A DNA stretch of 48,045 nt. Origin: Ruminococcus flavefaciens (lineage in GTDB: Bacteria > Bacillota > Clostridia > Oscillospirales > Ruminococcaceae). Positions within the stretch are counted from its first letter, which is position 1. Each line of letters opens with the position of its first letter. The position numbers and the translations under genes are program-made. The notes below the pieces were generated by a model. The model had not been told where the DNA came from, ran no database searches, and was given only the letters and a program-made list of their open reading frames with translations. The stretch spans positions 1 through 48,045 of the forward strand of contig CACYSQ010000022.1 in assembly GCA_902777125.1 (NCBI GenBank), in the 5' to 3' direction. Shown piece after piece: positions 7,615-15,459 of the stretch.

Positions 7615-10212
7615 ATGAATTATTTCGACCAGGACGCCGAAAGCGTCATCAAGGCTCTCGGCTCAGACCGGGAAAAAGGACTCACTGACAGACAGGTCAC
7701 TGAAAGCCGCGAAAAATACGGCGAAAACGCCCTCGCAGAGGAAAAGTCCAAGAGCATCTTCCGCGTTTTCCTCGAACAGTTCGCAGACCTCCTCGTCGTC
7801 ATTCTCATCATCGCTTCGATAGTCTCGATGATAAGCGGCGAGATCGGAAGCACTATCGTTATCCTCGTCGTTCTCATCATGAACGCTATCCTCGGTACTC
7901 TCCAGCACGTCAAGGCTCAGAAGTCGCTCTCCAGCCTCAAGGCAATGAGCGCTCCCAATGCGAGAGTCCTCAGAAACGGCATCCAGACCGAGATACCTGC
8001 CTCTGAGGTCGTTGTCGGCGATATCCTCCTCATGGAAGCCGGAAACGTTGCCGCTGCCGACGGAAGGCTCCTCGAATCCGCTTCATTGCAGGTCAACGAG
8101 AGCGCTCTCACCGGCGAATCCCTCAACGTTACCAAGTCCACCGACAAGATCGACCAGCAGGAGCTCGCACTCGGCGACAGGGTCAACATGATCTACTCCG
8201 GCTCCAATATCTCCAACGGACGCGGCGTCGCTGTCGTCACAGGCGTCGGCATGAACACCGAGATAGGCAAGATTGCCTCCCTCATGCAGAACGCCAAGAA
8301 GAAGAAAACTCCCCTCCAGGTGAGCCTCGATAAGTTCAGCAAGGTCCTCTCGATCGCTATTATCGTTATATGTATCGCCGTTTTCCTGATGACCTACTTC
8401 ATCAACGACCAGCCTGCCGTTGATGCACTCATGTTCGCGGTCGCTCTCGCAGTTGCCGCTATCCCGGAGGCTCTCAGCTCCATTATCACCATTTCCCTCG
8501 CTATCGGCACTCAGAAGATGTCGAGGCAGAAGGCTATTATCAAGGACCTCAAAGCGGTCGAAGGTCTGGGCTGCGTTTCTATCATCTGCTCGGACAAGAC
8601 CGGTACCCTCACTCAGAACCGCATGACCGTCCGCGACCTCACCTTCCCCGGCGAAAGGGCTAAGGACAGGCTCCTCCTCGCTATGGCACTCTGCAATGAC
8701 GCCGCAAAGGACGGCGATTCGTGGCTCGGCGACCCTACCGAGACCGCCCTCTCCCAGTACCTCGGCAATGACGAATACCTCCGTATACGCGGCGAATATC
8801 CGCGTATCGGCGAGCTTCCCTTCGACAGCGACCGAAAGCTCATGACTACCGTTCACATGATAGACGGCGAACGTACCGCGTTCACAAAGGGCGCTATAGA
8901 CGTTCTCGTTCCGCGTATGGAGTACGTTCTCACCGACACAGGCATACGTCCCATCACCGAGGACGACCGTATCCAGATAAGAAAGGCTAACCTCGCCTAC
9001 TCCGAGAACGGTATGCGCGTTCTCGCTTTCGCAGTAAAGCCCCTCCCCGGAAGCTCCGATATCACCCTCGACGACGAGAACGGCTACACCTACATCGGTC
9101 TCACTGCCATGACCGACCCGCCGCGTGAGGAGAGCAAGGCTGCCGTTGCAGAGTGTATCTCCGCCGGCATCAAGCCTATCATGATAACCGGCGACCATAA
9201 GCTCACCGCGGTCGCTATCGCCAAGGAGATCGGCATTTACAAGGACGGCGACCTCGCTATGGACGGTACCGAGCTCAACAATACCTCCGATGAGGAGCTC
9301 TCCGCTAAGCTCGAGAAGATCTCCGTTTACGCAAGAGTTTCACCTGAGCATAAAATACGCATCGTTGACCTCTGGCAGAAAAAGGACAAGGTCGTTGCTA
9401 TGACAGGCGACGGCGTAAACGACGCTCCTGCGCTGAAAAAGGCTGACGTCGGCGTCGCAATGGGCATCACCGGCACCGAGGTATCAAAGGACGCCGCTTC
9501 GATGATACTCGCCGACGATAACTTCGCAACTATCGTCAAGGCTGTCGCAAACGGCAGATGTATCTACAGCAACATCAAGAACGCTATCAAGTTCCTGCTC
9601 GCCGGAAACGCTGCCGCTATCATCGTGGTGCTGCTCACCACTATCCTCGACCTGCCGCTGCCTTTCATGCCGGTACACCTCCTGTTCATCAACCTCCTCA
9701 CCGATTCGCTTCCGGCTCTCGCACTCTGCATGGAGCCCATGCAGCCCGGTATCATGAAGCAGAAGCCGCGTCCCTCCAATGAGTCGATACTCAACAAGGA
9801 GAGCGGTCTCTATATCATCGCCCACAGCATCATAATCGCTGCCTGCGTAATGTGCGCTTTCATGATAGGCAAGAGCGGCTGCGATTCTGCCGCAATGGCA
9901 AGCACTATGGCTTTCGCTACACTCTGTCTCGCAAGACTTTTCGAGGGCTTCGACAGCCGCGGTAAGCACTCCCTCGCTAAGCTCGGCTTCACCACTAACC
10001 TCTTTACTGCCGGCGCTTTCCTCATCGGTGCGCTCCTCCTGACCGGCGCCCTCCTCATCACTCCCTTCCACGGATTTATGTCCGTCAGCGACTGCTTCGG
10101 AATGAAGGAATTCCTCATCGTTATCGGTCTCGCATTCATTCCATTTGCCGTTACTCAGGTAACAAGAATGGTAAGTGAAGCCGTCGGCGCACAGGCTAAG
10201 GAAGCAGAATGA
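7615..10212 (+). CDS. Calcium-transporting P-type ATPase (P2A)
   Basis: 865 residues, the normal length of bacterial PMR1/SERCA-like pumps. Domains: cation N-terminal domain (1-60), M1-M2, actuator domain with TGES (166-169), M3-M4 with IPEAL (283-287), the phosphorylation site CSDKTGTLTQNRMTV with D327, nucleotide domain, hinge TGDGVNDAPALKKADVGVAMG-type motif, and six C-terminal membrane helices with NLLTDSLPALAL in M6. IPEAL in M4 and N..TD in M6 are Ca2+ ligand positions in P2A pumps, so Ca2+ (or Mn2+) export is the best guess. The ATG follows GGAGCGATGAT. It seems to be a single gene; no terminator is obvious after it. Confidence 0.9.
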   Translation: MNYFDQDAESVIKALGSDREKGLTDRQVTESREKYGENALAEEKSKSIFRVFLEQFADLLVVILIIASIVSMISGEIGSTIVILVVLIMNAILGTLQHVKAQKSLSSLKAMSAPNARVLRNGIQTEIPASEVVVGDILLMEAGNVAAADGRLLESASLQVNESALTGESLNVTKSTDKIDQQELALGDRVNMIYSGSNISNGRGVAVVTGVGMNTEIGKIASLMQNAKKKKTPLQVSLDKFSKVLSIAIIVICIAVFLMTYFINDQPAVDALMFAVALAVAAIPEALSSIITISLAIGTQKMSRQKAIIKDLKAVEGLGCVSIICSDKTGTLTQNRMTVRDLTFPGERAKDRLLLAMALCNDAAKDGDSWLGDPTETALSQYLGNDEYLRIRGEYPRIGELPFDSDRKLMTTVHMIDGERTAFTKGAIDVLVPRMEYVLTDTGIRPITEDDRIQIRKANLAYSENGMRVLAFAVKPLPGSSDITLDDENGYTYIGLTAMTDPPREESKAAVAECISAGIKPIMITGDHKLTAVAIAKEIGIYKDGDLAMDGTELNNTSDEELSAKLEKISVYARVSPEHKIRIVDLWQKKDKVVAMTGDGVNDAPALKKADVGVAMGITGTEVSKDAASMILADDNFATIVKAVANGRCIYSNIKNAIKFLLAGNAAAIIVVLLTTILDLPLPFMPVHLLFINLLTDSLPALALCMEPMQPGIMKQKPRPSNESILNKESGLYIIAHSIIIAACVMCAFMIGKSGCDSAAMASTMAFATLCLARLFEGFDSRGKHSLAKLGFTTNLFTAGAFLIGALLLTGALLITPFHGFMSVSDCFGMKEFLIVIGLAFIPFAVTQVTRMVSEAVGAQAKEAE

Positions 10213-10311
10213 ACGCTGCGGTCCGCCCGGACTTTGCTCCGTCGGGTACCGCGAGGCTGTATAGCCGAAAAAACCCGGGATAATCGAATTTTGCAGGAAG
10301 ATATAAACAAA

Positions 10312-10333
10312 GGGGACGGTCTATGCCGTCCCC
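10312..10333. other. Perfect 8-bp hairpin upstream of birA
   Basis: GGGGACGG and CCGTCCCC flank a 6-nt loop 20 bp before the birA start. It is not followed by a T-run on the plus strand, so it does not look like a normal terminator. It could be a leader structure or processing site, or a BirA-unrelated attenuator. The rest of the gap 10213-10353 shows nothing clear. Confidence 0.5.
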
Positions 10334-10353
10334 GCTTGATATGAGGTGAAAAT

Positions 10354-11319
10354 ATGAACGTCAAGGAAGAGCTTCTGAAAGCCCTCGCCGGAGGGGATTT
10401 CATCTCCGGTGCTGCCCTCGCGGAAAGGCTCGGTGTCAGCCGGAATGCCGTCTGGAAGGCTGTGAAGTCCCTCGAGAGCGAGGGCTATGTCATTGAATCC
10501 GTGACCGCAAAGGGCTACCGTCTTGCCGAGAGCAGCAACCGTCTTTCCGAAAGCCTTATCCTCTCGCACCTCCCGGACAGGTCGATGTGCAGCTCGGTCA
10601 GGGTGTTCGACGAGTTGGGTTCCACCAATATAACCGCAAAGGAGCTTGCCTCTGCCGGTGCGCCGGACGGAACGGTCGTTGCGGCTGAGACCCAGACTAT
10701 GGGCAGGGGCAGACTCGGGAGAAGCTTCGCATCGCCGCCGGGCTCGGGACTTTACATGAGCGTTATCGTCCGCCCGGAGCTTGAATTGCAGCTCTGCTCC
10801 ATGATAACCGCGGCGGCTGCTGTTGCGGTCGCAGAGGCGGTGGAGAACCTCAGCGGTGCGGAGACCCGGATAAAGTGGGTCAACGACATCTACATGAACG
10901 GCAGGAAGATATGCGGTATCCTCACTGAAGCTTCGCTCGGGCTCGAAATGCACTCCCTCGACTACGCCGTCATTGGCATCGGCGTGAATGTGAGCGGAAG
11001 CTTTGAGGGCGAGCTTGCGGATATTGCGACCTCGGTAGAAGCTGAATGCGGCGTCCGTCCTGACAGGAACGCTCTCTGTGCGGAGATAATCAAGGAACTG
11101 CGGAAGTACCTCCCGACCATAGGTGAACGCGGTTTTCTCACGGAATACCGTCGCCGCGAGATGCTTACGGGCAGCGAGGTCACAACGACCGTCGGCAGGG
11201 AGACCCTTACCGGCAAAGCCGTCGGCATCGACGATGACGCCAACCTCATAGTCGAGCTCCCGGACGGAACACAGCGCCATATCGGCTCCGGCGAGGCTAA
11301 CAGGACACGGAAAAAGTAA
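10354..11319 (+). CDS. birA: Bifunctional biotin ligase/biotin operon repressor BirA
   Basis: 321 residues. The N-terminal winged helix (about 1-65, SGAALAERLGVSRNAVWKAVKSLE) is the DNA-binding part of group II BirA. The central catalytic domain carries the biotinyl-AMP loop GRGRLGR and the KWVNDIY motif, and a C-terminal SH3-like domain (about 272-318) follows. It activates biotin with ATP and attaches it to acyl-CoA carboxylase or decarboxylase carrier lysines; in the adenylate-bound form it represses biotin genes. The ribosome site is GAGGTGAAAAT. No biotin biosynthesis or carrier genes are in the window, so its operator targets lie elsewhere. Confidence 0.92.
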   Translation: MNVKEELLKALAGGDFISGAALAERLGVSRNAVWKAVKSLESEGYVIESVTAKGYRLAESSNRLSESLILSHLPDRSMCSSVRVFDELGSTNITAKELASAGAPDGTVVAAETQTMGRGRLGRSFASPPGSGLYMSVIVRPELELQLCSMITAAAAVAVAEAVENLSGAETRIKWVNDIYMNGRKICGILTEASLGLEMHSLDYAVIGIGVNVSGSFEGELADIATSVEAECGVRPDRNALCAEIIKELRKYLPTIGERGFLTEYRRREMLTGSEVTTTVGRETLTGKAVGIDDDANLIVELPDGTQRHIGSGEANRTRKK

Positions 11320-11412
11320 AAACAGGGACGGTACAGTATCAGGTCCCGCAAATACAAGCGTCCCGGTCAAGGAGAGCTCCCGCTTTTGCTGCAAAAAAGT
11401 AGGTTTTACCTC

Positions 11413-11441
11413 TTGCATTTGCCCGACCAATGTGGTATAAT
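11413..11441 (+). promoter_or_regulatory. Sigma-A promoter upstream of the ParA-like ATPase and vor operon
   Basis: TTGCAT (11413-11418), 17-bp spacer, TATAAT (11436-11441), 50 bp before the ATG at 11492. It may drive the ATPase and the downstream oxidoreductase genes as one transcript. Confidence 0.78.
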
Positions 11442-11491
11442 ATAGTTTATAGGATTTTTGCGGCGAAAGCCGCTTTCCCGAAAGGAAGCTT

Positions 11492-12154
11492 ATGAAGAAG
11501 ATCACAATTGTTACCGGTCACTACGGCAGCGGCAAGACTACCCTTTCCGTCAATCTCGCTCTCAGGGCGGCTGCGGAGGGCAGCAGAGCGGCTATAGTTG
11601 ACCTCGATATCGTCAACCCCTATTTCCGGACAGCGGATTTCCGGGAACTTTTCGCTGAAAAGGGCGTTACCCTGATAGCGCCGGATTTCGCCAACAGCAA
11701 CCTCGATATACCGTCGATACAGTTTGACGTAGCCGAGCTTGCGATGACGGAGGACTGTCTTATAATCGACGTAGGCGGCGACGATGCAGGCGCTACGGCT
11801 CTCGGAAGATATTCGGAGGCTCTCCGCGAATTCTGTGACGATATTGATATGCTCTATGTCATAAACCAGCGCCGCTATCTCACGCGCACTCCCGAGGAGG
11901 CTGTCCAGCTCATGTACGAGATAGAGGCTGCCGCCCACATGAAGCATACCGCGATAGTGAACAACACCAATCTCGGCAGAGAGACCGATATAGCCGTTAT
12001 CGAGGCTTCAAGGGAATTTGCCGGAAAGGTCGCGGAGGCAACAGGGCTTCCGGTAAAATACACCGTCTACCCGGAAAAGCTCGCGGAGCTTTCGGAGAGC
12101 AGCGATGTGCTGTCCGTAGTTACCTGCGTGAGAACGCCGTGGGACGTGGACTGA
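11492..12154 (+). CDS. CobQ/ParA-family P-loop ATPase
   Basis: 220 residues. A Walker A motif GHYGSGKTT (9-17), a switch-like region VDLDIVNPYFRT (36-47), and a Walker B-like segment LIIDVGGDDAGA identify a SIMIBI/ParA-MinD-like nucleotide-binding protein. It lacks partner-specific domains. It sits directly upstream of the ferredoxin and oxidoreductase genes. The position suggests a helper in iron-sulfur or cofactor handling for that enzyme, as in Mrp/NBP35-type carriers, but it has no CxxC metal motif, so this is only an inference. The ribosome site is GAAAGGAAG. Confidence 0.7.
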   Translation: MKKITIVTGHYGSGKTTLSVNLALRAAAEGSRAAIVDLDIVNPYFRTADFRELFAEKGVTLIAPDFANSNLDIPSIQFDVAELAMTEDCLIIDVGGDDAGATALGRYSEALREFCDDIDMLYVINQRRYLTRTPEEAVQLMYEIEAAAHMKHTAIVNNTNLGRETDIAVIEASREFAGKVAEATGLPVKYTVYPEKLAELSESSDVLSVVTCVRTPWDVD

Positions 12155-12173
12155 CCCCCAGTTGATTGAAAAA

Positions 12174-12322
12174 CGGAATGCTGAATCAGTTTATAGTTGA
12201 AAGCGGAAAGTTGAGAGCTGAAAAGACCTCATTCCTTGACCGGACATTATGATATACCGCCGTCAGGCGGCACCGTGACTCTCAACTTTAAACTCTAAAC
12301 TCTCAGCTGATTCAGCATTCTG
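12174..12322. repeat. Inverted-repeat element, copy B
   Basis: Lies between the ParA-like gene and the ferredoxin gene. The ends carry a perfect 14-bp inverted repeat, GAATGCTGAATCAG and CTGATTCAGCATTC. The inner part has AGTTGAGAG/CTCTCAACT and the palindrome CCGCCGTCAGGCGG near 12256-12270, which matches copy A (7457-7573) in reverse orientation. No coding potential; MITE- or REP-like. It probably lies inside a transcribed leader. Confidence 0.68.
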
Positions 12323-12363
12323 TATTCTAATATCACAATCTCTTTTGAAAGGAGCGAAAGTGT

Positions 12364-12570
12364 ATGACAAAGATGACAGTTATTACCGAGCGCTGCAAGG
12401 GCTGCGGACTCTGTACTGCTGTATGTCCCAAGAAGATAGTTGCCCTCCAGAAGGAGAAGCGCAACAAGAAGGGATACTTCTACGCTGAATGTACCGATCA
12501 GGAAGCCTGCATAAGCTGTGCGATGTGCGCGACTATGTGTCCTGACTGTGCTATCGTTATCGAAAAATAA
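12364..12570 (+). CDS. 2x[4Fe-4S] ferredoxin subunit of 2-oxoacid:ferredoxin oxidoreductase (delta)
   Basis: 68 residues with two CxxCxxCxxxC clusters: CKGCGLCTAVCP (residues 12-23) and CISCAMCATMCP (42-53). In four-subunit 2-oxoacid oxidoreductases (VOR, KOR, POR) the delta subunit takes electrons from the TPP-bearing beta subunit and passes them to free ferredoxin. It is the first gene of the delta-alpha-beta-gamma order seen in clostridial vor/kor operons. The ATG follows AAAGGAGCG at good spacing. A gap of 30 bp leads to the alpha gene. Confident as ferredoxin subunit. Confidence 0.88.
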   Translation: MTKMTVITERCKGCGLCTAVCPKKIVALQKEKRNKKGYFYAECTDQEACISCAMCATMCPDCAIVIEK

Positions 12571-12600
12571 CATTTTTAAGTTGAAAGGAGCTGTTTAGCT

Positions 12601-13659
12601 TTGGAAAGAAATCTTATGAAGGGTAATGAGGCTCTCGCTGAGGCTGCTATCCGTGCAGGCTGCAAGTGCTTCTTCGGCTACCCGATCACTCCCCAGACAG
12701 AGCTTGCCGCTTATATGGCAAAGCGTATGCACAAGGCAGGCGGCGTGTTCCTTCAGGCTGAGTCTGAGGTCGCTGCTATCAATATGGTCCTCGGCGCTGC
12801 TTCAACAGGCGTCCGCGCTATGACCTCATCATCTTCTCCCGGAATCTCCCTCAAGAGCGAGGGCGTGTCCTACATCGCAGGTTCAGACCTCCCCGCTGTT
12901 ATCATCAACGTTGAAAGAGGCGGTCCGGGTCTCGGCGGAATCCAGCCCTCACAGGCTGACTACTGGCAGGCTACAAAGGCTCTCGGTCACGGCGACTTCC
13001 AGCTTCTCGTATATGCTCCCGCTTCCGTTCAGGAAATGGTAGACTGCGTCGTTAAGGCTTTCGACCGTGCTGACAAGTACCGTATGCCCGCAATGATACT
13101 CGCTGACGGTCTTCTCGGTCAGATGATGGAGCCTGTATCCTTCCCAGAGATCAATCCCGACGCTTACGACAAGAGCGGCTGGGCTACCACAGGTCACAAG
13201 AACCAGCGTGAGCACCACATCGTCAACTCCCTCTACCTCCAGCCCGATCAGCTCGAGAAGTCGATCGTTGACCGCTTCAAGAAGTACGAGATCATCAAGG
13301 AGACCGAGACTGACGCAGAGCTCTATCTCACTGAGGACTGCGATATCCTCCTCTGTGCATTCGGCGCTACCGCAAGAGTTGTAAAGTCTGCTGTAAACTC
13401 TGCAAGAGAGCAGGGCATCAAGGCAGGTCTGTTCCGTCCCAAGACCCTCTGGCCTTTCCCTGTAAAGGAGATCAACGAGGCTGCAAAGACTGCAAAGTGC
13501 CTCCTCAGCGTAGAGATGTCCATGGGTCAGATGGTGGACGATATCAAGCTCGCTATCAACTGCTCCAAGCCCGTTCACTTCTACGGAAGAACAGGCGGCG
13601 TTATCCCCACTCCTGTTGAGGTGCTGGAGGAGATCAAGAAACTCGGAGGTGCTAAGTAA
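12601..13659 (+). CDS. vorB: 2-oxoacid:ferredoxin oxidoreductase alpha subunit (VorB/KorA type)
   Basis: 352 residues. The start MKGNEALAEAAIRAGCKCFFGYPITPQTE is the classical N terminus of the alpha (pyrimidine-binding and transketolase C-terminal) subunit. It catalyses, with beta and gamma, CoA-dependent oxidative decarboxylation of 2-oxoacids with reduction of ferredoxin. The length and sequence fit the group annotated as 3-methyl-2-oxobutanoate (2-ketoisovalerate) dehydrogenase VorB, but 2-oxoglutarate specificity (KorA) cannot be excluded by eye. The start is TTG at 12601, 10 bp after AAAGGAG; an ATG at 12616 is too far from it. The TAA overlaps the next gene's ATG (TAATG), which implies coupled translation. 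Confidence 0.85.
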   Translation: MERNLMKGNEALAEAAIRAGCKCFFGYPITPQTELAAYMAKRMHKAGGVFLQAESEVAAINMVLGAASTGVRAMTSSSSPGISLKSEGVSYIAGSDLPAVIINVERGGPGLGGIQPSQADYWQATKALGHGDFQLLVYAPASVQEMVDCVVKAFDRADKYRMPAMILADGLLGQMMEPVSFPEINPDAYDKSGWATTGHKNQREHHIVNSLYLQPDQLEKSIVDRFKKYEIIKETETDAELYLTEDCDILLCAFGATARVVKSAVNSAREQGIKAGLFRPKTLWPFPVKEINEAAKTAKCLLSVEMSMGQMVDDIKLAINCSKPVHFYGRTGGVIPTPVEVLEEIKKLGGAK

Positions 13660-14432
13660 TGGCTGTTGTATTTGAAAGACCTAAGTCACTCGTTGACATT
13701 CCTACTCATTACTGCCCCGGCTGTACTCACGGTATCGTTCACAGGATACTCTGCGAGGTAATCGACGAAATGGGCATCGAGGGCGATACTATCGGCGTAT
13801 GTCCCGTAGGCTGCTCTGTTATGGCTTATGACTATTTCAGCTGCGATATGATCGAGGCTGCTCACGGCCGTGCTCCGGCTGTTGCCACAGGCGTTAAGCG
13901 TACAAATCCCGATAAGTTCGTATTTACATATCAGGGTGACGGCGACCTTGCCGCTATCGGTACTGCCGAGACCGTTCACGCTGCTACAAGAGGCGAGAAT
14001 ATCGTCGTTATCTTCATAAACAATACTATCTACGGCATGACAGGCGGACAGATGGCTCCTACCACTATCCCCGGTCAGGTAACTCAGACCACTCCCTTCG
14101 GCCGTGATCCCCAGCTCGCAGGCTTCCCTGTAAGAGTATGCGAGATGCTCTCAACTCTCACGGGTACTGCTCTTGCACAGCGCGTTGCGGTTGACAGCGT
14201 TCCCCATATCCGCGAGGCTAAAAAGGCTATCCGCAAGGCTTTCGAGAACCAGAAGGCCGGCAGGGGCTTCTCTATCGTAGAGGTGCTCTCAACCTGTCCC
14301 ACAAACTGGGGACTTGCTCCTCTTGACGCTATCAAGAGACTTCAGGACGAAATGATCCCCTATTACCCGCTCGGCGTTTACAAGGACGTTGAGGCTGGCG
14401 TATTCGAGAATGTTCAGGGAGGTAATGAATAA
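13659..14432 (+). CDS. 2-oxoacid:ferredoxin oxidoreductase beta subunit (TPP-binding)
   Basis: 257 residues. CPGCTHGIVHRILCE near the N terminus supplies cluster or structural cysteines. The TPP/Mg2+ motif GDGDLAAIG followed by INNTIYGMTGGQ is diagnostic of the beta subunit. It binds thiamine pyrophosphate and passes electrons to the ferredoxin subunit. It overlaps the alpha gene by one base and its own TAATG overlaps the gamma gene, so the three are translationally coupled. The length is normal. The same uncertainty about substrate applies as for the alpha subunit. Confidence 0.88.
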   Translation: MAVVFERPKSLVDIPTHYCPGCTHGIVHRILCEVIDEMGIEGDTIGVCPVGCSVMAYDYFSCDMIEAAHGRAPAVATGVKRTNPDKFVFTYQGDGDLAAIGTAETVHAATRGENIVVIFINNTIYGMTGGQMAPTTIPGQVTQTTPFGRDPQLAGFPVRVCEMLSTLTGTALAQRVAVDSVPHIREAKKAIRKAFENQKAGRGFSIVEVLSTCPTNWGLAPLDAIKRLQDEMIPYYPLGVYKDVEAGVFENVQGGNE

Positions 14433-14965
14433 TGGCTGCTACTGAGATACTTCTCGCAGGCTTCGGCGGACAGGGTATACTCTTCGCCGGAAAGATACTC
14501 GCTTACTGCGGACTTATGGACGATAAGGAGCTCTCATGGCTTCCCTCCTACGGTCCCGAGATGAGAGGCGGTACCTGCAATTGCTCCGTATGTATTTCCG
14601 ATGAGCCTATCGGCTCTCCGCTCGTTCTCACTCCCGATATCCTTATCGCTATGAACCAGCCCTCCTTCGACAAGTTCGTAAAGGCTGTACGTCCCGGCGG
14701 AAAGGTTTTCTTCGACAGCACACTGATAGATGCTGCTACGGACAGAACTGATATCCAGCTCTTCGGCATTCCCTCACAGCAGCTCGCTGACGACAATGCT
14801 CTCAAGGGCGGCTCAAACATTATCCTCCTCGGAAAGCTCCTCAAGGAGACTCAGATCTGCTCGCTCGATACCATGAAGAAGGCTATCGAGAAGGTAGTTC
14901 CCCCGAAGAAGGCTGCACTTATCCCCAATAACTACAAGGCTATCGAGATCGGCATGAACTCATAA
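14432..14965 (+). CDS. 2-oxoacid:ferredoxin oxidoreductase gamma subunit
   Basis: 177 residues. LLAGFGGQGILFAGKILA at the N terminus and PSYGPEMRGGTCNCSVCIS are hallmarks of the gamma subunit, which helps bind CoA. It is the last gene of the operon; its TAA is followed within 1 bp by the left arm of a terminator that has been split by a MITE-like insertion. The overlap with the beta gene and matching codon use mark it as part of the same operon. Confidence 0.87.
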   Translation: MAATEILLAGFGGQGILFAGKILAYCGLMDDKELSWLPSYGPEMRGGTCNCSVCISDEPIGSPLVLTPDILIAMNQPSFDKFVKAVRPGGKVFFDSTLIDAATDRTDIQLFGIPSQQLADDNALKGGSNIILLGKLLKETQICSLDTMKKAIEKVVPPKKAALIPNNYKAIEIGMNS

Positions 14966-14966
14966 G

Positions 14967-15275
14967 AAAAAGGGCGCCTAACTGTGGTACTCATATGGCA
15001 GTATTATCAGAACTAACTGGGGAAAACCTTTCTGAGGAAAGGTTCTTCCCCAGCCCCCTTTCCAAAGACTTTATTATGGTTTTTTCCGTGACGGTACAAG
15101 GTTCTTGAAAGAAAAACAAAGCGCTACCTTTTTCGGGTAGCGCTAATTTTGTACCGTCACGGAAAAAACTAAAGAAAGGCTCTGAATAGAGCTGAAAAGC
15201 ACTTTCATCAAAAGGGCTTGTCTCAATAATTCAAATAAAACTGCTATATAAACACCTCAATTATGCGCCCTTTTT
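14967..15275 (+). terminator. Terminator of the vor operon, split by an insertion
   Basis: Left arm AAAAAGGGCGC (14967-14977) and right arm GCGCCCTTTTT (15265-15275) are a perfect 11-bp pair. Removing the element 14981-15261 plus one TA copy restores a hairpin with the tetraloop CTAT and a T-run, 1 bp after the gamma-subunit stop codon. Confidence 0.7.
14981..15261 (+). mobile_element. MITE-like element, copy 1
   Basis: About 281 bp, non-coding, flanked by TA at 14979-14980 and 15262-15263. Its terminal ~20 bp are inverted repeats (left ACTGTGGTACTCATATGGCAG; right reverse complement ATTGAGGTGTTTATATAGCAG). The core is a perfect 20-bp inverted repeat (15080-15099 with 15149-15168) enclosing a GCGCTACC/GGTAGCGC hairpin (15121-15143). 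It matches copy 2 at 34670-34980 in reverse orientation along its whole length. No transposase is encoded; TA target duplication suggests a Tc1/mariner-IS630-like source, by inference. Confidence 0.72.
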
Positions 15276-15392
15276 TAATTCATGCTAATGTGTCCGTTTG
15301 TCGGCGGACGGATTAAAAAAATTGTCTGCTGTGACAAAAAAATTATTGAAAAATTGTTGCAAATGTCACTGTTTTTATATCCTGCATTATGT

Positions 15393-15398
15393 TATAAT
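15393..15398 (+). promoter_or_regulatory. Probable -10 box of the flavodiiron operon
   Basis: TATAAT 61 bp before the ATG at 15460. The -35 region 17 bp upstream is poor (T-rich), so an activator or extended element may be needed. A GTCCG..CGGAC pairing lies near 15291-15308; the rest of 15276-15392 is AT-rich with nothing clear. Confidence 0.5.
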
Positions 15399-15459
15399 AA
15401 TTGTGTACTACGGATAATATGCTTCCGCAGGGCAATAATACTGAAAAGAGGTAATCGCT

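Noticed and set aside
8083-9198. 371-codon minus-strand frame opposite the Ca2+-ATPase
   Set aside because: Shadow of the pump gene, no start signal and no domain.
10312-10333. GGGGACGG hairpin considered as a terminator or biotin operator
   Set aside because: No T-run on the plus strand and no gene on the minus strand to end; it does not have the spacing of a BirA site. Kept only as an unexplained hairpin.
12601-14965. Firm assignment as 2-oxoglutarate (Kor) or pyruvate (Por) oxidoreductase
   Set aside because: Subunit motifs do not fix the substrate by eye; VorB is the nearest remembered group, so only that symbol is given.
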